A DNA stretch of 64,000 nucleotides from Paenibacillus barengoltzii NBRC 101215 (GTDB lineage Bacteria; Bacillota; Bacilli; Paenibacillales; Paenibacillaceae): NCBI RefSeq assembly GCF_004000745.1, contig NZ_BILV01000026.1, positions 1 through 64,000 on the forward strand, read 5' to 3'. Under the pieces are notes generated by a model. It was not told the DNA's origin. It worked only from the letters and a program-made list of their open reading frames with translations, and ran no database searches. Position 1 is the stretch's first letter. Every line of letters starts with the position of its first letter. The translations under genes were made by a program, and so were the position numbers. Positions 24,876-35,222 of the stretch are shown one piece after another.

Positions 24876-26769
24876 CTGTGCCAACCCTCCCTGTTAACAG
24901 CACCTTCGGCATTATCATCACTACCTCTGTGTACTGTCCTTGATCGCTGAAAACCTTGAGGCCGTATTGTTTACCATAATATAAGCGAATGCGCTCCTGA
25001 ACATTGCGAAGGCCAATTCCGTATTGATTTGGCGGCTTCGGCGCAAAATTCCCCGGAGCTTTATCCGTAAGGCCGACCTTATCCAGTTCCAGGTTCAATT
25101 CGGCCAGCGAATTCTCGTCGACCCCTCTTCCGTTATCCTTGACGACAATTCGAATGTCACTTTGCGGCAATTGCTGCACCTGAATCGAGATGTTCCGCGG
25201 CCCCGTCTCATCCCCTTCCCAAGCGTGCTTCACCGCATTTTCGACGATCGGTTGAAGCGACATTTTGAGCATCTCCATATCCAGGAGATCCTGCGGAATA
25301 TCCAGCCGCAGGTCGATGGGTTCATCAAACCGGATATTCATCACATCGATATAATTTTCGATATGGCGAAGCTCATCACGCAGCTTGACGTACTCCCCGG
25401 ACCATTTGAAATTGTATCGCATCATGCCTCCGAGAGAAGTCAGCGCATCAGAAATTTGTCTTTGATTTTCGATCTCCGCCAGCATTTTAATGTTCTCTAA
25501 CGTATTATACAAAAAATGGGCATCAATCTGATTGTGAAGCGTTCGGAGCTCCGCTTCTTTCGTAAGCGCTTCTTTGTAAACTGCTTGAGCCACCAGCGTA
25601 TTAATGGTGTTCATTAGTTTGGAGAAATGATGCGCCAACTCGCCAACCTCACCGCCGCCACGGATCGTAATGCCGCTGTATGCCTCACCGCGTCGTACTT
25701 TCTTCATCTCTTCCGTCAGCACACGGAGATTCTTCAGGATAAACGCATTAAGAATATAAGCAATGATCGTAACCAACGTAATAAAGCCGATATTGGCACC
25801 GATCAATATATTCCGCATATGTGAAATTTCTTTAAACACACCGTCCATCGAAACGACATTCACCAAGTCCGCATTGATTCGTTCGATGGGCTTGTGCAGC
25901 AGCAGAAATGATTTTCCGTTCTCTTTATAGTCATTATTCCATTCGCCTGTTTCTTTGAAGTGCATCAGACGCTCCCGGATCGCCTGCTCCAGTCCTGGAT
26001 TCGCTTGGAGATAAGAATCTCGTTCACGGGTAAAGATCTGGGCTTTGCTGTCCATCAGCACCATTTGCGAGTCACTGTTCGGAACCGCCGCATAAGTCCT
26101 TGGACTAAACTTCTCGAGCAGCATATCAACCTGAACCATTCCAACATGATGATTCGCTGGAATGCTCATTTCCCGCAGCAAAGACACTTTGGGCGTTGGA
26201 GCGGGGGTCTGCCCTTGATAGCGTTGCATGATGTCTGGATCATTGTGTAAGAACGACCAGGACTCCATGCCTTTTAATTCCTTCGCTTCTTGATACCACG
26301 GCTCTTCCGCCACCCGGCTCTCCCGGAAAAAAATCGGCCAAATTTCGGTCACGTTGCTGCTAGAGAACAGGCGCAAATGCTCCACATTCGGGTTGTAATA
26401 TTGAATGCGTGTTAGGCTTTTGAAGCTGTGGTTACTGAAATTTACCAGTTCTTCGGTGCCGGGTTCGGTCGTATTCGCAAGATAATCTCGAACTTCGATA
26501 TCATCATAGGCGACCTGCACCGCCCGTACCATCGATTCAATCTGTGTCTCAATATGCTGGATTTCCATCTCCAGCAGCGAGTTGTTCTTGTCCTCGGCAT
26601 CACGGATATACATATTGTTAATCAAACCATAGGAATAATAGGACACCAGCGCACTGGGGCCCAAGATGATAAAGATATACGAAGCAAGCAGGCGGCTCTG
26701 AAGCGAGCGGCGCCCAAACCAATATTTAAATGACTCCCACCAAGCTGTCCAAGGTTTGCTTCTTCCCAT
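24847..26769 (-). CDS. Sensor histidine kinase, YesM-like
   Basis: Membrane sensor kinase of 640 aa. Order: membrane helix (LLASYIFIILGPSALVSYYS), extracellular Cache-type domain, second helix (ILIGANIGFITLVTIIAYIL), HAMP, then the His_kinase domain with phospho-acceptor His in QIDAHFLYNTLENIKML and an ATPase domain with N-box PIVENAVKHAWEG and G-box VKDNGRGVDENS. It pairs with the response regulator whose gene overlaps it. Such pairs sense extracellular glycans (family knowledge). Confidence 0.93.
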   Translation of the reverse strand: MGRSKPWTAWWESFKYWFGRRSLQSRLLASYIFIILGPSALVSYYSYGLINNMYIRDAEDKNNSLLEMEIQHIETQIESMVRAVQVAYDDIEVRDYLANTTEPGTEELVNFSNHSFKSLTRIQYYNPNVEHLRLFSSSNVTEIWPIFFRESRVAEEPWYQEAKELKGMESWSFLHNDPDIMQRYQGQTPAPTPKVSLLREMSIPANHHVGMVQVDMLLEKFSPRTYAAVPNSDSQMVLMDSKAQIFTRERDSYLQANPGLEQAIRERLMHFKETGEWNNDYKENGKSFLLLHKPIERINADLVNVVSMDGVFKEISHMRNILIGANIGFITLVTIIAYILNAFILKNLRVLTEEMKKVRRGEAYSGITIRGGGEVGELAHHFSKLMNTINTLVAQAVYKEALTKEAELRTLHNQIDAHFLYNTLENIKMLAEIENQRQISDALTSLGGMMRYNFKWSGEYVKLRDELRHIENYIDVMNIRFDEPIDLRLDIPQDLLDMEMLKMSLQPIVENAVKHAWEGDETGPRNISIQVQQLPQSDIRIVVKDNGRGVDENSLAELNLELDKVGLTDKAPGNFAPKPPNQYGIGLRNVQERIRLYYGKQYGLKVFSDQGQYTEVVMIMPKVLLTGRVGTDEIQTIDRG

Positions 26770-26795
26770 ATGCCGAGCGACTCCTTTGAATAAAA

Positions 26796-26831
26796 GCCCA
26801 AAAGCCCGCGGAATGCGGGCATTTTTTGGGC
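26796..26831 (-). terminator. Hairpin between the binding-protein and kinase genes
   Basis: On the minus strand outer arms GCCCAAAA/TTTTGGGC enclose inner arms GCCCGC/GCGGGC, followed by TTTTATT. It would stop most transcripts leaving the binding-protein gene, so the kinase and response regulator may be made at a lower level by read-through. Confidence 0.7.
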
Positions 26832-26839
26832 ATTAACGA

Positions 26840-28537
26840 TTATTCTTTGCCAAGTTTCTTCTTGTTCTCTTCATACTTAGTTTGCTGGAACGCCTGGACT
26901 TTGGCAAGCCCCAGATCTTCTTGCTTCTTGATGTAATCCGCCCAGATCTTATCAAACTCAGCTTCGGACGATGCCATCAAGAGCTTCGGCAACGTTTTGC
27001 CGCGCAGATCCTTGATCTTGCCGAGGATGATGCCTTCTTCCGAGTTGGCCAGCGGGTCAAGCAGGTCGAACTCGGAGACGCTTACCGTTTTACCACGAGT
27101 CCAGTCTTCCAATTGTTTGTACGGTTCTACCGATTCAGGCTGCCATTGCTGAATGATGTTCGTATCTTGCATCATCCAGAATGTGAAGGAGGAACCATAT
27201 TGCTTATCGAAAGCGGAACGATCCTTATTCATGAGATCAAATACTTCTGGTTTAAATTGATCTTTCCCGTCAATCGTATCGTAGCTGACGCCTTTTTCAC
27301 CCAGATACAGGTCTTTCTGTCCTTCTTCACTCATCAGGTACGTCAGGAATTTGATCGCGCGAGCCTTATCCTTCACGTCCTTGGAGATCAGGGTTACTGT
27401 CCAGCCGGAGATCGAAGGACCGTTTAACGTAGGCGGATCCAGTTTCGAGTTAGCCGGACCGTCCACGGCGATGTAAATCTTGTTTGGATCTTGTTGATAC
27501 AAGGTACCTTGTTGAGCTGCAAAGTCGGTGCGTTGGTACAGCATTGCGAAGTAACGGCCTTGCGCGATTTTTTCTTCCATTTGAGCGCGTTTGTCGATAA
27601 AGATGTCCTTCGCCAACAAGCCTTCTTCGTTCGCTTTACGCAGCGTTTTCAACCAAGTAATATATTCCGGATCCGTTTCACGGTTGTACAGCTTGCCGTC
27701 TTTCTCTCTCGGAATTGCCAGGAAGTTCTGCAGATAGCCTTCCAAGGAGTCGTTACCGGTAGCCGTAAATTCATGCAATCCCAGCGGAATCAGCGGCTGC
27801 CCGTTCACTTCAGGGAACTTCTCTTGAGCGGCTTTCAGAGCAGCAACGAAGCCTTCCGGAGTCCGCATGTCTGGGCTGCCGATCGCTTCATAAATATCTT
27901 TACGTACGACGAACGTTTGGTTGGATACGTACTTGTCGCCGTATTTCTCATAGTCTTTCGGAGACGAGGAAGAGTTCGGATAACCGTATACGTTCCCGTC
28001 TTGTTGCGTATACCACCCCAATTTATCTGGATCAGCGACCTTGAAGAAGTACGGATCGTATTGTTCCGCCAATTTGTTCAGCGGCTCCACCAGTCCGCCT
28101 TCGATCATTTTCTTCACACCGTCTTCCCACCAGCCCAGCGTAATGAAGTCAGGCAGCTTGCCGGAAGCGATCAGCGTATTCAGCTTCTCGTTCTCATTCC
28201 CGGCAGGGACGATGAAGTTGATGTTCACGCCGGTTTTCTTCGTGACATATTGGGAGGTTGGATCAACGCCCCATTTATTCGGGAACCAAGCAAAGTTCAG
28301 GTACCAATCGAAGGTGATGGGGGACGTATCGGATTTCCATCCCGGCTCGTCTGCCGATGGTGTTGCAGCCGGATCGGCGCTGTCCTGCGTGCCGGTATTG
28401 CTGTTGGTGTTCGCAGCAGCATTGTTAGCGCTTTCTTTGCTGCTATTGCCATTGCCTCCGCAAGCAGCCAGGGACAGGACCATGATGGCCGCCATCAGCA
28501 GCATCATCACTTTTTTGGACTTGCTTTTCATGCCCAT
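26840..28537 (-). CDS. Extracellular sugar-binding lipoprotein (LplA-like)
   Basis: 565-aa solute-binding protein. Signal peptide with lipobox LSLAAC (cysteine at about residue 26) and a Ser/Asn/Thr/Ala linker. AAAAGGGG precedes the ATG. It is the third gene of the importer operon and is followed by a hairpin. Its ligand is unknown, and no hydrolase is encoded in this operon to give a hint. Confidence 0.9.
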   Translation of the reverse strand: MGMKSKSKKVMMLLMAAIMVLSLAACGGNGNSSKESANNAAANTNSNTGTQDSADPAATPSADEPGWKSDTSPITFDWYLNFAWFPNKWGVDPTSQYVTKKTGVNINFIVPAGNENEKLNTLIASGKLPDFITLGWWEDGVKKMIEGGLVEPLNKLAEQYDPYFFKVADPDKLGWYTQQDGNVYGYPNSSSSPKDYEKYGDKYVSNQTFVVRKDIYEAIGSPDMRTPEGFVAALKAAQEKFPEVNGQPLIPLGLHEFTATGNDSLEGYLQNFLAIPREKDGKLYNRETDPEYITWLKTLRKANEEGLLAKDIFIDKRAQMEEKIAQGRYFAMLYQRTDFAAQQGTLYQQDPNKIYIAVDGPANSKLDPPTLNGPSISGWTVTLISKDVKDKARAIKFLTYLMSEEGQKDLYLGEKGVSYDTIDGKDQFKPEVFDLMNKDRSAFDKQYGSSFTFWMMQDTNIIQQWQPESVEPYKQLEDWTRGKTVSVSEFDLLDPLANSEEGIILGKIKDLRGKTLPKLLMASSEAEFDKIWADYIKKQEDLGLAKVQAFQQTKYEENKKKLGKE

Positions 28538-28656
28538 GCTTTTTTACCCCTTTTCTCGTTTGATGTAATTCCATTTATGTGCAACTCCAGAGCCGTCGTA
28601 ATGCGGCTCGGAGGAGTTACCAACTGTGATAGAGCGAGTTTACCAGAGACTTACAC

Positions 28657-29547
28657 TTAACCTTTGATCGAGCCGATCATCATCCCTTTAACGAAGTAGC
28701 GTTGCAGGAACGGATAAGCAAATACGATTGGCAAGGTGGTCACGACCATGGTTGCCAGCTTGATCGATTGGGATGTGACCGTTTTGGTTATCGCACTCCC
28801 CTGTACCGCTGTCGTCATGATATTGGAGCTGGACTGTGCCACAACCCGGTACAGGAACGTCTGAATTGGCTGCAGGTTCTCGTTGTTGACATAAATGATC
28901 CCCGTAAAATAGTCATTCCACTGATACACCCCATGGAACAAAGCGATGGTGGCGAGAACGGGCAGCGATACCGGCAGCACGACCCGCAGGAAGACGGTCC
29001 AATCGCTTGCTCCATCGATTCGAGCTGCTTCCTCCAGACCATCGGGAATGTCCCGGAAGAAGGTCATGAAGATAATCAGATCGAAGAAACTGAACAACAC
29101 GGGAATAATATAAACGATAAATTTATCGAGCATATGCAAATCGCGAATGAGGAGGAAGGTTGGAATCAGCCCTCCTGAGAAGATCATCGTGATCGTTCCC
29201 ATAAAAATATAGAACTTTCCTGCGATGAGGTCTCTGCGAGAGAACGCGTACGCGACCATCGCCGTAAAGAAGACGTGTGCGACCACCCCAATGACGGTCT
29301 TGGCTACGGTGAGCCCCATCGCTGTCATGATGCCGGGATTTTCAAAGACCGCTTCAAAATTCTCAAAGCTGAACTTCCGCGGCCACCAGTAGATACCGCC
29401 AAGCATCGCATCCTTCCCGTCGTTAAAAGCGTTCACCAACACATACCAGATCGGATACAAGGTAACAAAACAAACGACGAGCATCACTAAATTGTTAACT
29501 GTATCGAATACGACATCGCCTTTTGTTCTGCGGCGTAATGAAAACAT
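28657..29547 (-). CDS. Carbohydrate ABC transporter permease (LplC/YtcP-like)
   Basis: 296-aa membrane permease with EAA loop LEEAARIDGASDWTVFLRVV, FSGGLIPTFLLIRDL in the third membrane region and C-terminus FVKGMMIGSIKG. GGGGG lies 8 bases before the ATG. It pairs with the LplB-like protein encoded 18 bases upstream. Confidence 0.92.
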   Translation of the reverse strand: MFSLRRRTKGDVVFDTVNNLVMLVVCFVTLYPIWYVLVNAFNDGKDAMLGGIYWWPRKFSFENFEAVFENPGIMTAMGLTVAKTVIGVVAHVFFTAMVAYAFSRRDLIAGKFYIFMGTITMIFSGGLIPTFLLIRDLHMLDKFIVYIIPVLFSFFDLIIFMTFFRDIPDGLEEAARIDGASDWTVFLRVVLPVSLPVLATIALFHGVYQWNDYFTGIIYVNNENLQPIQTFLYRVVAQSSSNIMTTAVQGSAITKTVTSQSIKLATMVVTTLPIVFAYPFLQRYFVKGMMIGSIKG

Positions 29548-29565
29548 AAGCAGGTCCCCCTTGGC

Positions 29566-30534
29566 CTAAAACAACGAAGTGTCGTTGAGTTTTTTGGTAA
29601 CTTGGTTCGCAATCAGCAGCAGAGCTAGTGCAATCACAGATTTGAACAAGTTGATTGCTGTTGAATACGAATAACGGCCCGAGGATATCCCCGTGTAGTA
29701 GACATAGTAGTCAATGACATTACTTGCACTATCATTCAGTGAGTTACGTAACACCAGGATTTGATCAAAGTTGGAGTTCAGCACACCGCTGACTGCCAGA
29801 ATGAACAAAATACTGATCGTCGCTTTGATGGCTGGAAGCGTCACATACCACATTTGCTGAAAACGCCCAGCTCCGTCAATCGTTGCCGCTTCGTACATCT
29901 CGGGCGAAATGCTTGTAATGGCCGCCAAATAGATGATTGCGGACCATCCCAGCTCCTTCCAGACATCCGAGGTGATGACGATCGTCCAGAAGTACTTCGG
30001 CTCCGCCAAGAAGGAGATCGGCTTATCGATAATATGCAAAGCCATAAAGATCTCGTTGATGATCCCTACATCCGACAACCAAGTTGCCAGGATCCCGCCA
30101 AGTACGACCCAAGACAGGAAGTGGGGCAGGTAGGAGATCGTTTGGATCGCCTTCTTGTACCGGAGCGAGCGAACCTCGTTCAGGAACAAGGCGAAGATAA
30201 TGGGCAACGGAAAAGTGAGCAGCTTCAGGAAACTGATCCCCAGCGTATTTTTGATCACATAGCCGAAATTTTCATCGGACAGAAACTCTTTGAAATGTTC
30301 CAAACCAACCCATGGTGCTTCTGCAATCGTTCGGATAATGTCGTAATCCTTAAAAGCAATAATGACACCGTACATTGGAATATAGTTGAAAATAATCATC
30401 CAAGCGATGCCAAGCAAAGCCATAATTTGAATATGTCTTTGCGAGTAAAGTTTCTTCAGCCATTTTCGCCTTGATGAAGGCGGCGTCTCTATCTCTTGCA
30501 TGGCTGCGGGTTGCGTCGACGGCTTCATATCCAT
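29566..30534 (-). CDS. Carbohydrate ABC transporter permease (LplB-like)
   Basis: 322-aa permease with SYLPHFLSWVVLGGILATWL, EAA loop MYEAATIDGAGRFQQMWYVT and six predicted membrane segments. AGAGGAG directly touches the listed ATG; the ATG at 30526-30528 (MKPST) has normal spacing and is the likelier start. First gene of the operon that ends in the YesM/YesN-like pair. Confidence 0.92.
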   Translation of the reverse strand: MDMKPSTQPAAMQEIETPPSSRRKWLKKLYSQRHIQIMALLGIAWMIIFNYIPMYGVIIAFKDYDIIRTIAEAPWVGLEHFKEFLSDENFGYVIKNTLGISFLKLLTFPLPIIFALFLNEVRSLRYKKAIQTISYLPHFLSWVVLGGILATWLSDVGIINEIFMALHIIDKPISFLAEPKYFWTIVITSDVWKELGWSAIIYLAAITSISPEMYEAATIDGAGRFQQMWYVTLPAIKATISILFILAVSGVLNSNFDQILVLRNSLNDSASNVIDYYVYYTGISSGRYSYSTAINLFKSVIALALLLIANQVTKKLNDTSLF

Positions 30535-30568
30535 CTCCTCTGACCTCCAAGCTGTTCAAGTCTAGTAA

Positions 30569-30582
30569 TGTAAGCACTTTCA
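30569..30582. promoter_or_regulatory. cre-like CcpA site upstream of the LplB-like gene
   Basis: TGTAAGCACTTTCA is a cre with one change at the central CG. It lies about 35 bases upstream of the first importer gene. No clear -35/-10 was found in the 30583-30667 stretch. Confidence 0.45.
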
Positions 30583-30667
30583 CCTATCTGTAACTATTGT
30601 ACTTGGGATCGAGTCGTAGGGATATGCTCCAGATTTCGTCTCGGTGTATTCGTTTTTCGGCTGACCC

Positions 30668-30701
30668 GAAAAAAAAAAGCCCGTACCGTTAGGTACGAGC
30701 T
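30668..30701 (-). terminator. Terminator of the chemosensory operon
   Basis: AGCCCGTACC (30678-30687) pairs with GGTACGAGCT (30692-30701), one G-U pair, followed on the minus strand by ten T. It lies 31 bases past the mcp stop. Confidence 0.88.
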
Positions 30702-30731
30702 TAGGTCTACATATCCAAGTTAGATTACCGC

Positions 30732-32450
30732 TTAATATTTGCCAAATTCATTATCGCTTAAATCGATTTTCGTGATCTGTTCAGCCTCGGTGATCGAATG
30801 ATTCCCGGAATGAGATCTTGATTTCTTGGCAGACATTTTCTCAAATAGTTGGAGTAGATCAGGACTGATATCATCCATGGATTGATAGGAACCCGCATGC
30901 ACTTTCTTTAAGTTGAAGCGGTTCACTTGCTCCTTTAACAAATCTGCCTGGCTGGACAGCTCTTCACTAGTGGCGGCTCCTTCTTCCAAAGACGCCGAGC
31001 TGGTCTGTACGACCTGGGATACTTGCATGATGCCCTGATTGATTTGATTGATTCCAATCGCCTGTTCATTCGATGCCAAAGCAATATCGCCGATAATAGT
31101 TGCAACTTTGGCAATGTCATCAACAATCTGTTGCAGCGCGTTGGCCGTTTCTTTCGCAATCACGGTCCCGCCTTCTGCTTTCTTGATGGAGCCCTCAATC
31201 AGTTCCGTTGTCTCCTTAGCGGCATTGGCAGAACGTGCAGCCAGATTCCGGACTTCTTCGGCGACAACCGCGAAACCTTTACCATGTTGTCCTGCTCTTG
31301 CCGCTTCCACCGCTGCATTTAGTGCCAAAATATTAGTTTGGAACGCAATTTCGTCAATCACTTTAATGATTTTAGAAATATTTTCAGAAGCCGCATTGAT
31401 CTCATCCATCGCGCCGAGCATTTCTTTCATTTGATTATTGCCGAGAATTGCATTTTGTCTTGCAGCTTCCGCCAACTCATTGGCTTCATTCGAAGAATCC
31501 GCATTCTTGCGGGTTTGTGAGGCGATTTCTTCAATCGAAGCGGTTAATTGTTCTACCGAGCTGGCTTGCTCCGTTGACCCTTGGGAAAGCGTCGTACTTA
31601 AGATCGAAATTTCTTTAGCTCCCGTAGCAACTTGATCTGCAGCGGTTTGGATGTTGCTCATCGTTTCGTTTAAGTTATCGGACATTTTTCGGAACGCAGC
31701 TGCCAGATCGCCAATTTCATCTTTGCTGTAGATGTCAACGACGACGTTCAAATCACCATCGGCAATCTGATCTGCAGACTCAACCAGTTTTTGAACCGGC
31801 TTACTAATCATTCTAGAAATGAACATCCCAAAGCCAATGGACAAGACCATCATCAGGGCTACGATGACAACCATTGTAACGGTTGTCGAATCGGTTTGAG
31901 CCGAGAGTTCTGCGGATAGATTAGATCCGTTGTTTTTTCTCATTTCAAACATCTCTTCGATTAATTTATTCGTTTCGTTCGCATATTTAGCCCCGTCTGA
32001 GTTAAGGAGAGCAGTGGCCTCATCCTCCTTGCCAGCGATCGCGAGTTCTACTACTTCCTGACGGGTTGATTCATATTGCGCCAGAGATTTCTCAAAAGTT
32101 GCAAACAGTTCCCGGGCATTATCCATTTGGATGGAAGCTTCGAACTTATCGAGGTATGCCTTCATTTCAGCATCTAATTGATCAATTTCGTTTTTGGCTT
32201 GTTCTCTATAATCTGGATCATAGTTTAATAAGATCGTTGCCACCTTAACCCGGACTGCATTGAAGTTAATACCGGCTGAACCCAAATCTCCGAATGATGT
32301 ACCAAAGTTTACATATAAATTTTTGTAGTCTTTCTCCACGCTGCGCATGTTAAAGATCCCAAACGCTCCCATGGCTCCGGCAATCAAAGATACAATAATA
32401 AAGGCGGAAATCAGCTTTGTAGCTATTTTCATATTTCTAAACCAATTCAT
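30732..32450 (-). CDS. Methyl-accepting chemotaxis protein
   Basis: Transmembrane chemoreceptor, about 572 aa. First membrane helix [20 protein letters not shown], then a four-helix-bundle (4HB_MCP) sensor of about 150 residues, second helix [24 protein letters not shown] domain and a cytoplasmic signalling bundle with the conserved hairpin tip [20 protein letters not shown]. The ATG at 32448-32450 has GGGGGC at good spacing and is preferred to the upstream frame start. No C-terminal CheR-tethering pentapeptide is seen. Last gene of the operon. Confidence 0.93.
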   Translation of the reverse strand: MNWFRNMKIATKLISAFIIVSLIAGAMGAFGIFNMRSVEKDYKNLYVNFGTSFGDLGSAGINFNAVRVKVATILLNYDPDYREQAKNEIDQLDAEMKAYLDKFEASIQMDNARELFATFEKSLAQYESTRQEVVELAIAGKEDEATALLNSDGAKYANETNKLIEEMFEMRKNNGSNLSAELSAQTDSTTVTMVVIVALMMVLSIGFGMFISRMISKPVQKLVESADQIADGDLNVVVDIYSKDEIGDLAAAFRKMSDNLNETMSNIQTAADQVATGAKEISILSTTLSQGSTEQASSVEQLTASIEEIASQTRKNADSSNEANELAEAARQNAILGNNQMKEMLGAMDEINAASENISKIIKVIDEIAFQTNILALNAAVEAARAGQHGKGFAVVAEEVRNLAARSANAAKETTELIEGSIKKAEGGTVIAKETANALQQIVDDIAKVATIIGDIALASNEQAIGINQINQGIMQVSQVVQTSSASLEEGAATSEELSSQADLLKEQVNRFNLKKVHAGSYQSMDDISPDLLQLFEKMSAKKSRSHSGNHSITEAEQITKIDLSDNEFGKY

Positions 32451-32467
32451 ACTTGTTGCCCCCATTT

Positions 32468-32959
32468 TTAATTATTTAATAGTTGATCTACTTCGTAATC
32501 GTTCAGCAGCTTCTCGCAATCCAATAACAGCTTGACTTCATTCCCCACTTTTCCAATGCCCATCACAAAGCGATTGCTTCGTTGATTCAGATCTGGCGGT
32601 GCCACGACTTCACTGGACGGGATGCTAATTACCTCTGCCACACTATCGACAATCAAGCCAATCGATAATTCATTGATGTCGATAACGACAATACATGTTC
32701 GCTCCATATACTCCCGGAACGGCTTCTTAAATCGTACCCGTACATCCATCACCGGGATAATTTTGCCCCGCAAATTCACGATTCCGCGCACAAAATCGGG
32801 CATTTCCGGCACGCTGGTAATTTTCTGCAACCCGATAATTTCCGTCACATACCTGATTTCAATCCCATAGCATTCTTCGTCCACAATAAAGGTCAAGTAC
32901 TTATCCTTTTGCGAGTCTTCCTCCAAAAGATCTACATCCTCTCGAACGGCCTCCGACAT
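32468..32959 (-). CDS. cheW: Chemotaxis coupling protein CheW
   Basis: 163-aa CheW-like domain linking receptor and kinase: [40 protein letters not shown] and [16 protein letters not shown] are typical. The ATG at 32957-32959 is preceded by GAGGAG (inside the end of cheA) at 8 bases and leaves 2 bases between the genes. Confidence 0.93.
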   Translation of the reverse strand: MSEAVREDVDLLEEDSQKDKYLTFIVDEECYGIEIRYVTEIIGLQKITSVPEMPDFVRGIVNLRGKIIPVMDVRVRFKKPFREYMERTCIVVIDINELSIGLIVDSVAEVISIPSSEVVAPPDLNQRSNRFVMGIGKVGNEVKLLLDCEKLLNDYEVDQLLNN

Positions 32960-32961
32960 CT

Positions 32962-35070
32962 TCACCACTCCTCTTCTTTCATTTTTAATAAGCCTTGAAC
33001 ATCCAGGATCAAGCTGATATCCCCATCCCCCAGTAAGGTACAGCCGGATATCCCTTCAACGGTGTTAAATCCTCTTATATAAGGCGGCAGCGCTTTAACA
33101 ACAACCTGTTGTTGGCCGACCAGCTCGTCCACAAAAATACATAACCCTCTGCCATCCTGTTCCACCATAATCAAAATGCCATCGGTTAACTGGGTAGTAT
33201 TTGTAGGTACATGATACCGTTCATGAATGCGTAGAATCGGGTAACATTCTCCCCGAACCATGATCATTTCGTTCCCGTGCGGATCAGTAATGAGATCCTT
33301 AACGAGAGGCTTAAACGACTCTTTAATCGACGTCGTAGGTAACGTATACTGGGCATCTCCCACCCGAACATTCATCCCGTCAATGATCGCGAGCGTAAGC
33401 GGAATTTTAATTGTAAAGGTTGAGCCCTTACCGGGTTCACTGTTAACAAAAATCGTTCCGCCAACTGCCGCGATGTTCTGCATTACGACATCCATCCCAA
33501 CGCCTCGGCCGCTGTACTCCGTGATGTTCTCCTTGGTCGAAAATCCAGGAAGGAAAATCAGGTTGAAGATCTCCTTGTCGGTCATATCCCCTTCGGATTT
33601 ATGCAGCAGATGATTCGCTCTTGCCTTCTCTAAAATTTTCTGTTTGTTTAATCCCCGACCATCATCTCTCACGATAATCATGACTTCGCCGCCAACATTG
33701 AGCGCTTCCAGCGTCAAGGTTCCGGTTTCCGGCTTCCCTGCCTCCATTCGCTCTTGGGTGGTTTCTAAACCATGATCAACCGCATTTCTCACCAAATGCA
33801 TCAGTGGATCTGAGATATGTTCAATAATGTTCTTATCTACTTCCGTTTCTTCACCTAACAGTTGTAACTGTACGTTCTTCCCAAGCTTTTTGCTCATATC
33901 CCGCACAACCCGATGCATTCGTTGGAACGTTGTGGCTAGCGGAACCATGCGAATTTCCATCACCTTGTCTTGAATTTCCTTGGTGATCTTCTGTAAATGA
34001 CTTGCAGCCTTTTGAAACTGCTCCAGTTGCAAGCCGATAATATCCGGGTTTTGAGTGACCATCGCTTCCGCGATGACTAATTCCCCAACCAAATCCATCA
34101 GCTCGTCCAACTTGCCCACATTTACGTTGATGGATTTCCCTTGATAACTGCTTGTTGAACTCTTCGTCTCTTTAACAGTTGGATTGTCCACGATCGCGGG
34201 CTTAGAAAAGCTTGGTTTCTCTACAATGTTCTGCAAATCAGGAAGAGCTTGTATTTCTTGAACGACTTGTCCCTCTCCTTGAACCTCATCTTGGACCTCT
34301 TGAGCTTTCTCCTTGTCTGAAACCGCTTGTTCTCTGTCTAGTTCAACCTGCTCTAGTTCCAAACACTTCAGATAACTGGTTTGGGAGAGCACCGAGTAGA
34401 TCTCGTCATACGTTTTGCTCGTCCGAATAAACAACTGAAATCCTTGATTTCGTATCGTTTCCGCCGATGTCGGATCTTCCAGCACGTCCTCCGGAATATG
34501 CCAGTAATCCTCGAGCTGATCCTTGAGTTGATGAACGATTTGATACGCTCTGATGTTCTCCATCTCGCAATCCTCCGTGAAGAGGATCTGAGCTTTAAAA
34601 TTGTTCGATGATCGAACTATCTCAACCTGAGAAGCCCCTTCAACTGCTTCGGTAATGGAGCGTTGTTGTTCAAGAGAGCCTAAGAGCCCTTTAACTCTCT
34701 GCGTGATCGCCGTAAAATCTCCATCGGCGTGCTCGCCATGTTTGATTTTATGGAGCTCAATTTTCGTAAAATCAACACCCTCCAGCATCAAATCAGACAA
34801 CTCAGACCAATCTTCCAATTTGAGATGGTATTGACGTAAATAAGAAAAAAGATCTTCCAATGCATGCGATAAGGTCGCTATGTTATGAAATTGCATCATC
34901 GAGGAAGAGCCCTTAATCGTATGCATGATGCGAAAAATCTCGTTAATCATCTCTTCCGAGAAGAAATTCGCATTCTCACATGTCAGAATGATTTCTTCCA
35001 GCTGTTCGACCAGCTGAGAGGTTTCGGTAATGTATGCCTCAAATATGGGGTCGCCTTGCTGATATCCCAT
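32962..35070 (-). CDS. cheA: Chemotaxis histidine kinase CheA
   Basis: About 702 aa with the full CheA architecture. P1 histidine phosphotransfer domain with His in FRIMHTIKGSSSMMQF, a CheY/CheB-binding region in the middle, dimerisation helices near GKLDELMDLVGELVIAEAM, ATPase with N-box HLVRNAVDHGLE and G2-type GRGVGMDVV, and a C-terminal CheW-like domain. The second of two adjacent ATGs (35068-35070) has the better distance to GGGAGGG. It receives receptor signals and phosphorylates CheB; no CheY is encoded here. Confidence 0.94.
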   Translation of the reverse strand: MGYQQGDPIFEAYITETSQLVEQLEEIILTCENANFFSEEMINEIFRIMHTIKGSSSMMQFHNIATLSHALEDLFSYLRQYHLKLEDWSELSDLMLEGVDFTKIELHKIKHGEHADGDFTAITQRVKGLLGSLEQQRSITEAVEGASQVEIVRSSNNFKAQILFTEDCEMENIRAYQIVHQLKDQLEDYWHIPEDVLEDPTSAETIRNQGFQLFIRTSKTYDEIYSVLSQTSYLKCLELEQVELDREQAVSDKEKAQEVQDEVQGEGQVVQEIQALPDLQNIVEKPSFSKPAIVDNPTVKETKSSTSSYQGKSINVNVGKLDELMDLVGELVIAEAMVTQNPDIIGLQLEQFQKAASHLQKITKEIQDKVMEIRMVPLATTFQRMHRVVRDMSKKLGKNVQLQLLGEETEVDKNIIEHISDPLMHLVRNAVDHGLETTQERMEAGKPETGTLTLEALNVGGEVMIIVRDDGRGLNKQKILEKARANHLLHKSEGDMTDKEIFNLIFLPGFSTKENITEYSGRGVGMDVVMQNIAAVGGTIFVNSEPGKGSTFTIKIPLTLAIIDGMNVRVGDAQYTLPTTSIKESFKPLVKDLITDPHGNEMIMVRGECYPILRIHERYHVPTNTTQLTDGILIMVEQDGRGLCIFVDELVGQQQVVVKALPPYIRGFNTVEGISGCTLLGDGDISLILDVQGLLKMKEEEW

Positions 35071-35135
35071 CATTTCCCTCCCTATTCTTCCTGTGGATGT
35101 CGTACCCTTTACTGGTTTAATAAATTAAAGGAAAA

Positions 35136-35170
35136 AGCTTTTGCGTCACTGGTTTTCAGTTGTTTAACCC
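35136..35170 (-). other. Partial c-di-GMP-I riboswitch-like sequence between cheB and cheA
   Basis: On the minus strand the stretch from GGGTTAAAC to GACGCAAAAGC repeats the 5' half of the riboswitch at 37242-37326: bases 35140-35160 match 37294-37314 at 18 of 21 positions, including the GAAA loop and GACGCAAA. The 3' half (second ligand-binding stem) is absent. I read it as a relic. The rest of the 35071-35222 gap contains only a GGCATTCA/TGAATGCC palindrome. Confidence 0.4.
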
Positions 35171-35222
35171 AACCTAATTAGTGTGACCGGCATTCAATGA
35201 ATGCCCTACAATAAAGACGGTT

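Noticed and set aside
27491-28660. Plus-strand ORF of 389 codons
   Set aside because: Antisense to a clear binding-lipoprotein gene; composition is typical of a shadow frame.
35189-35205. Palindrome GGCATTCA-A-TGAATGCC between cheB and cheA
   Set aside because: As a terminator it lacks a T-run; as an operator it has no known match.
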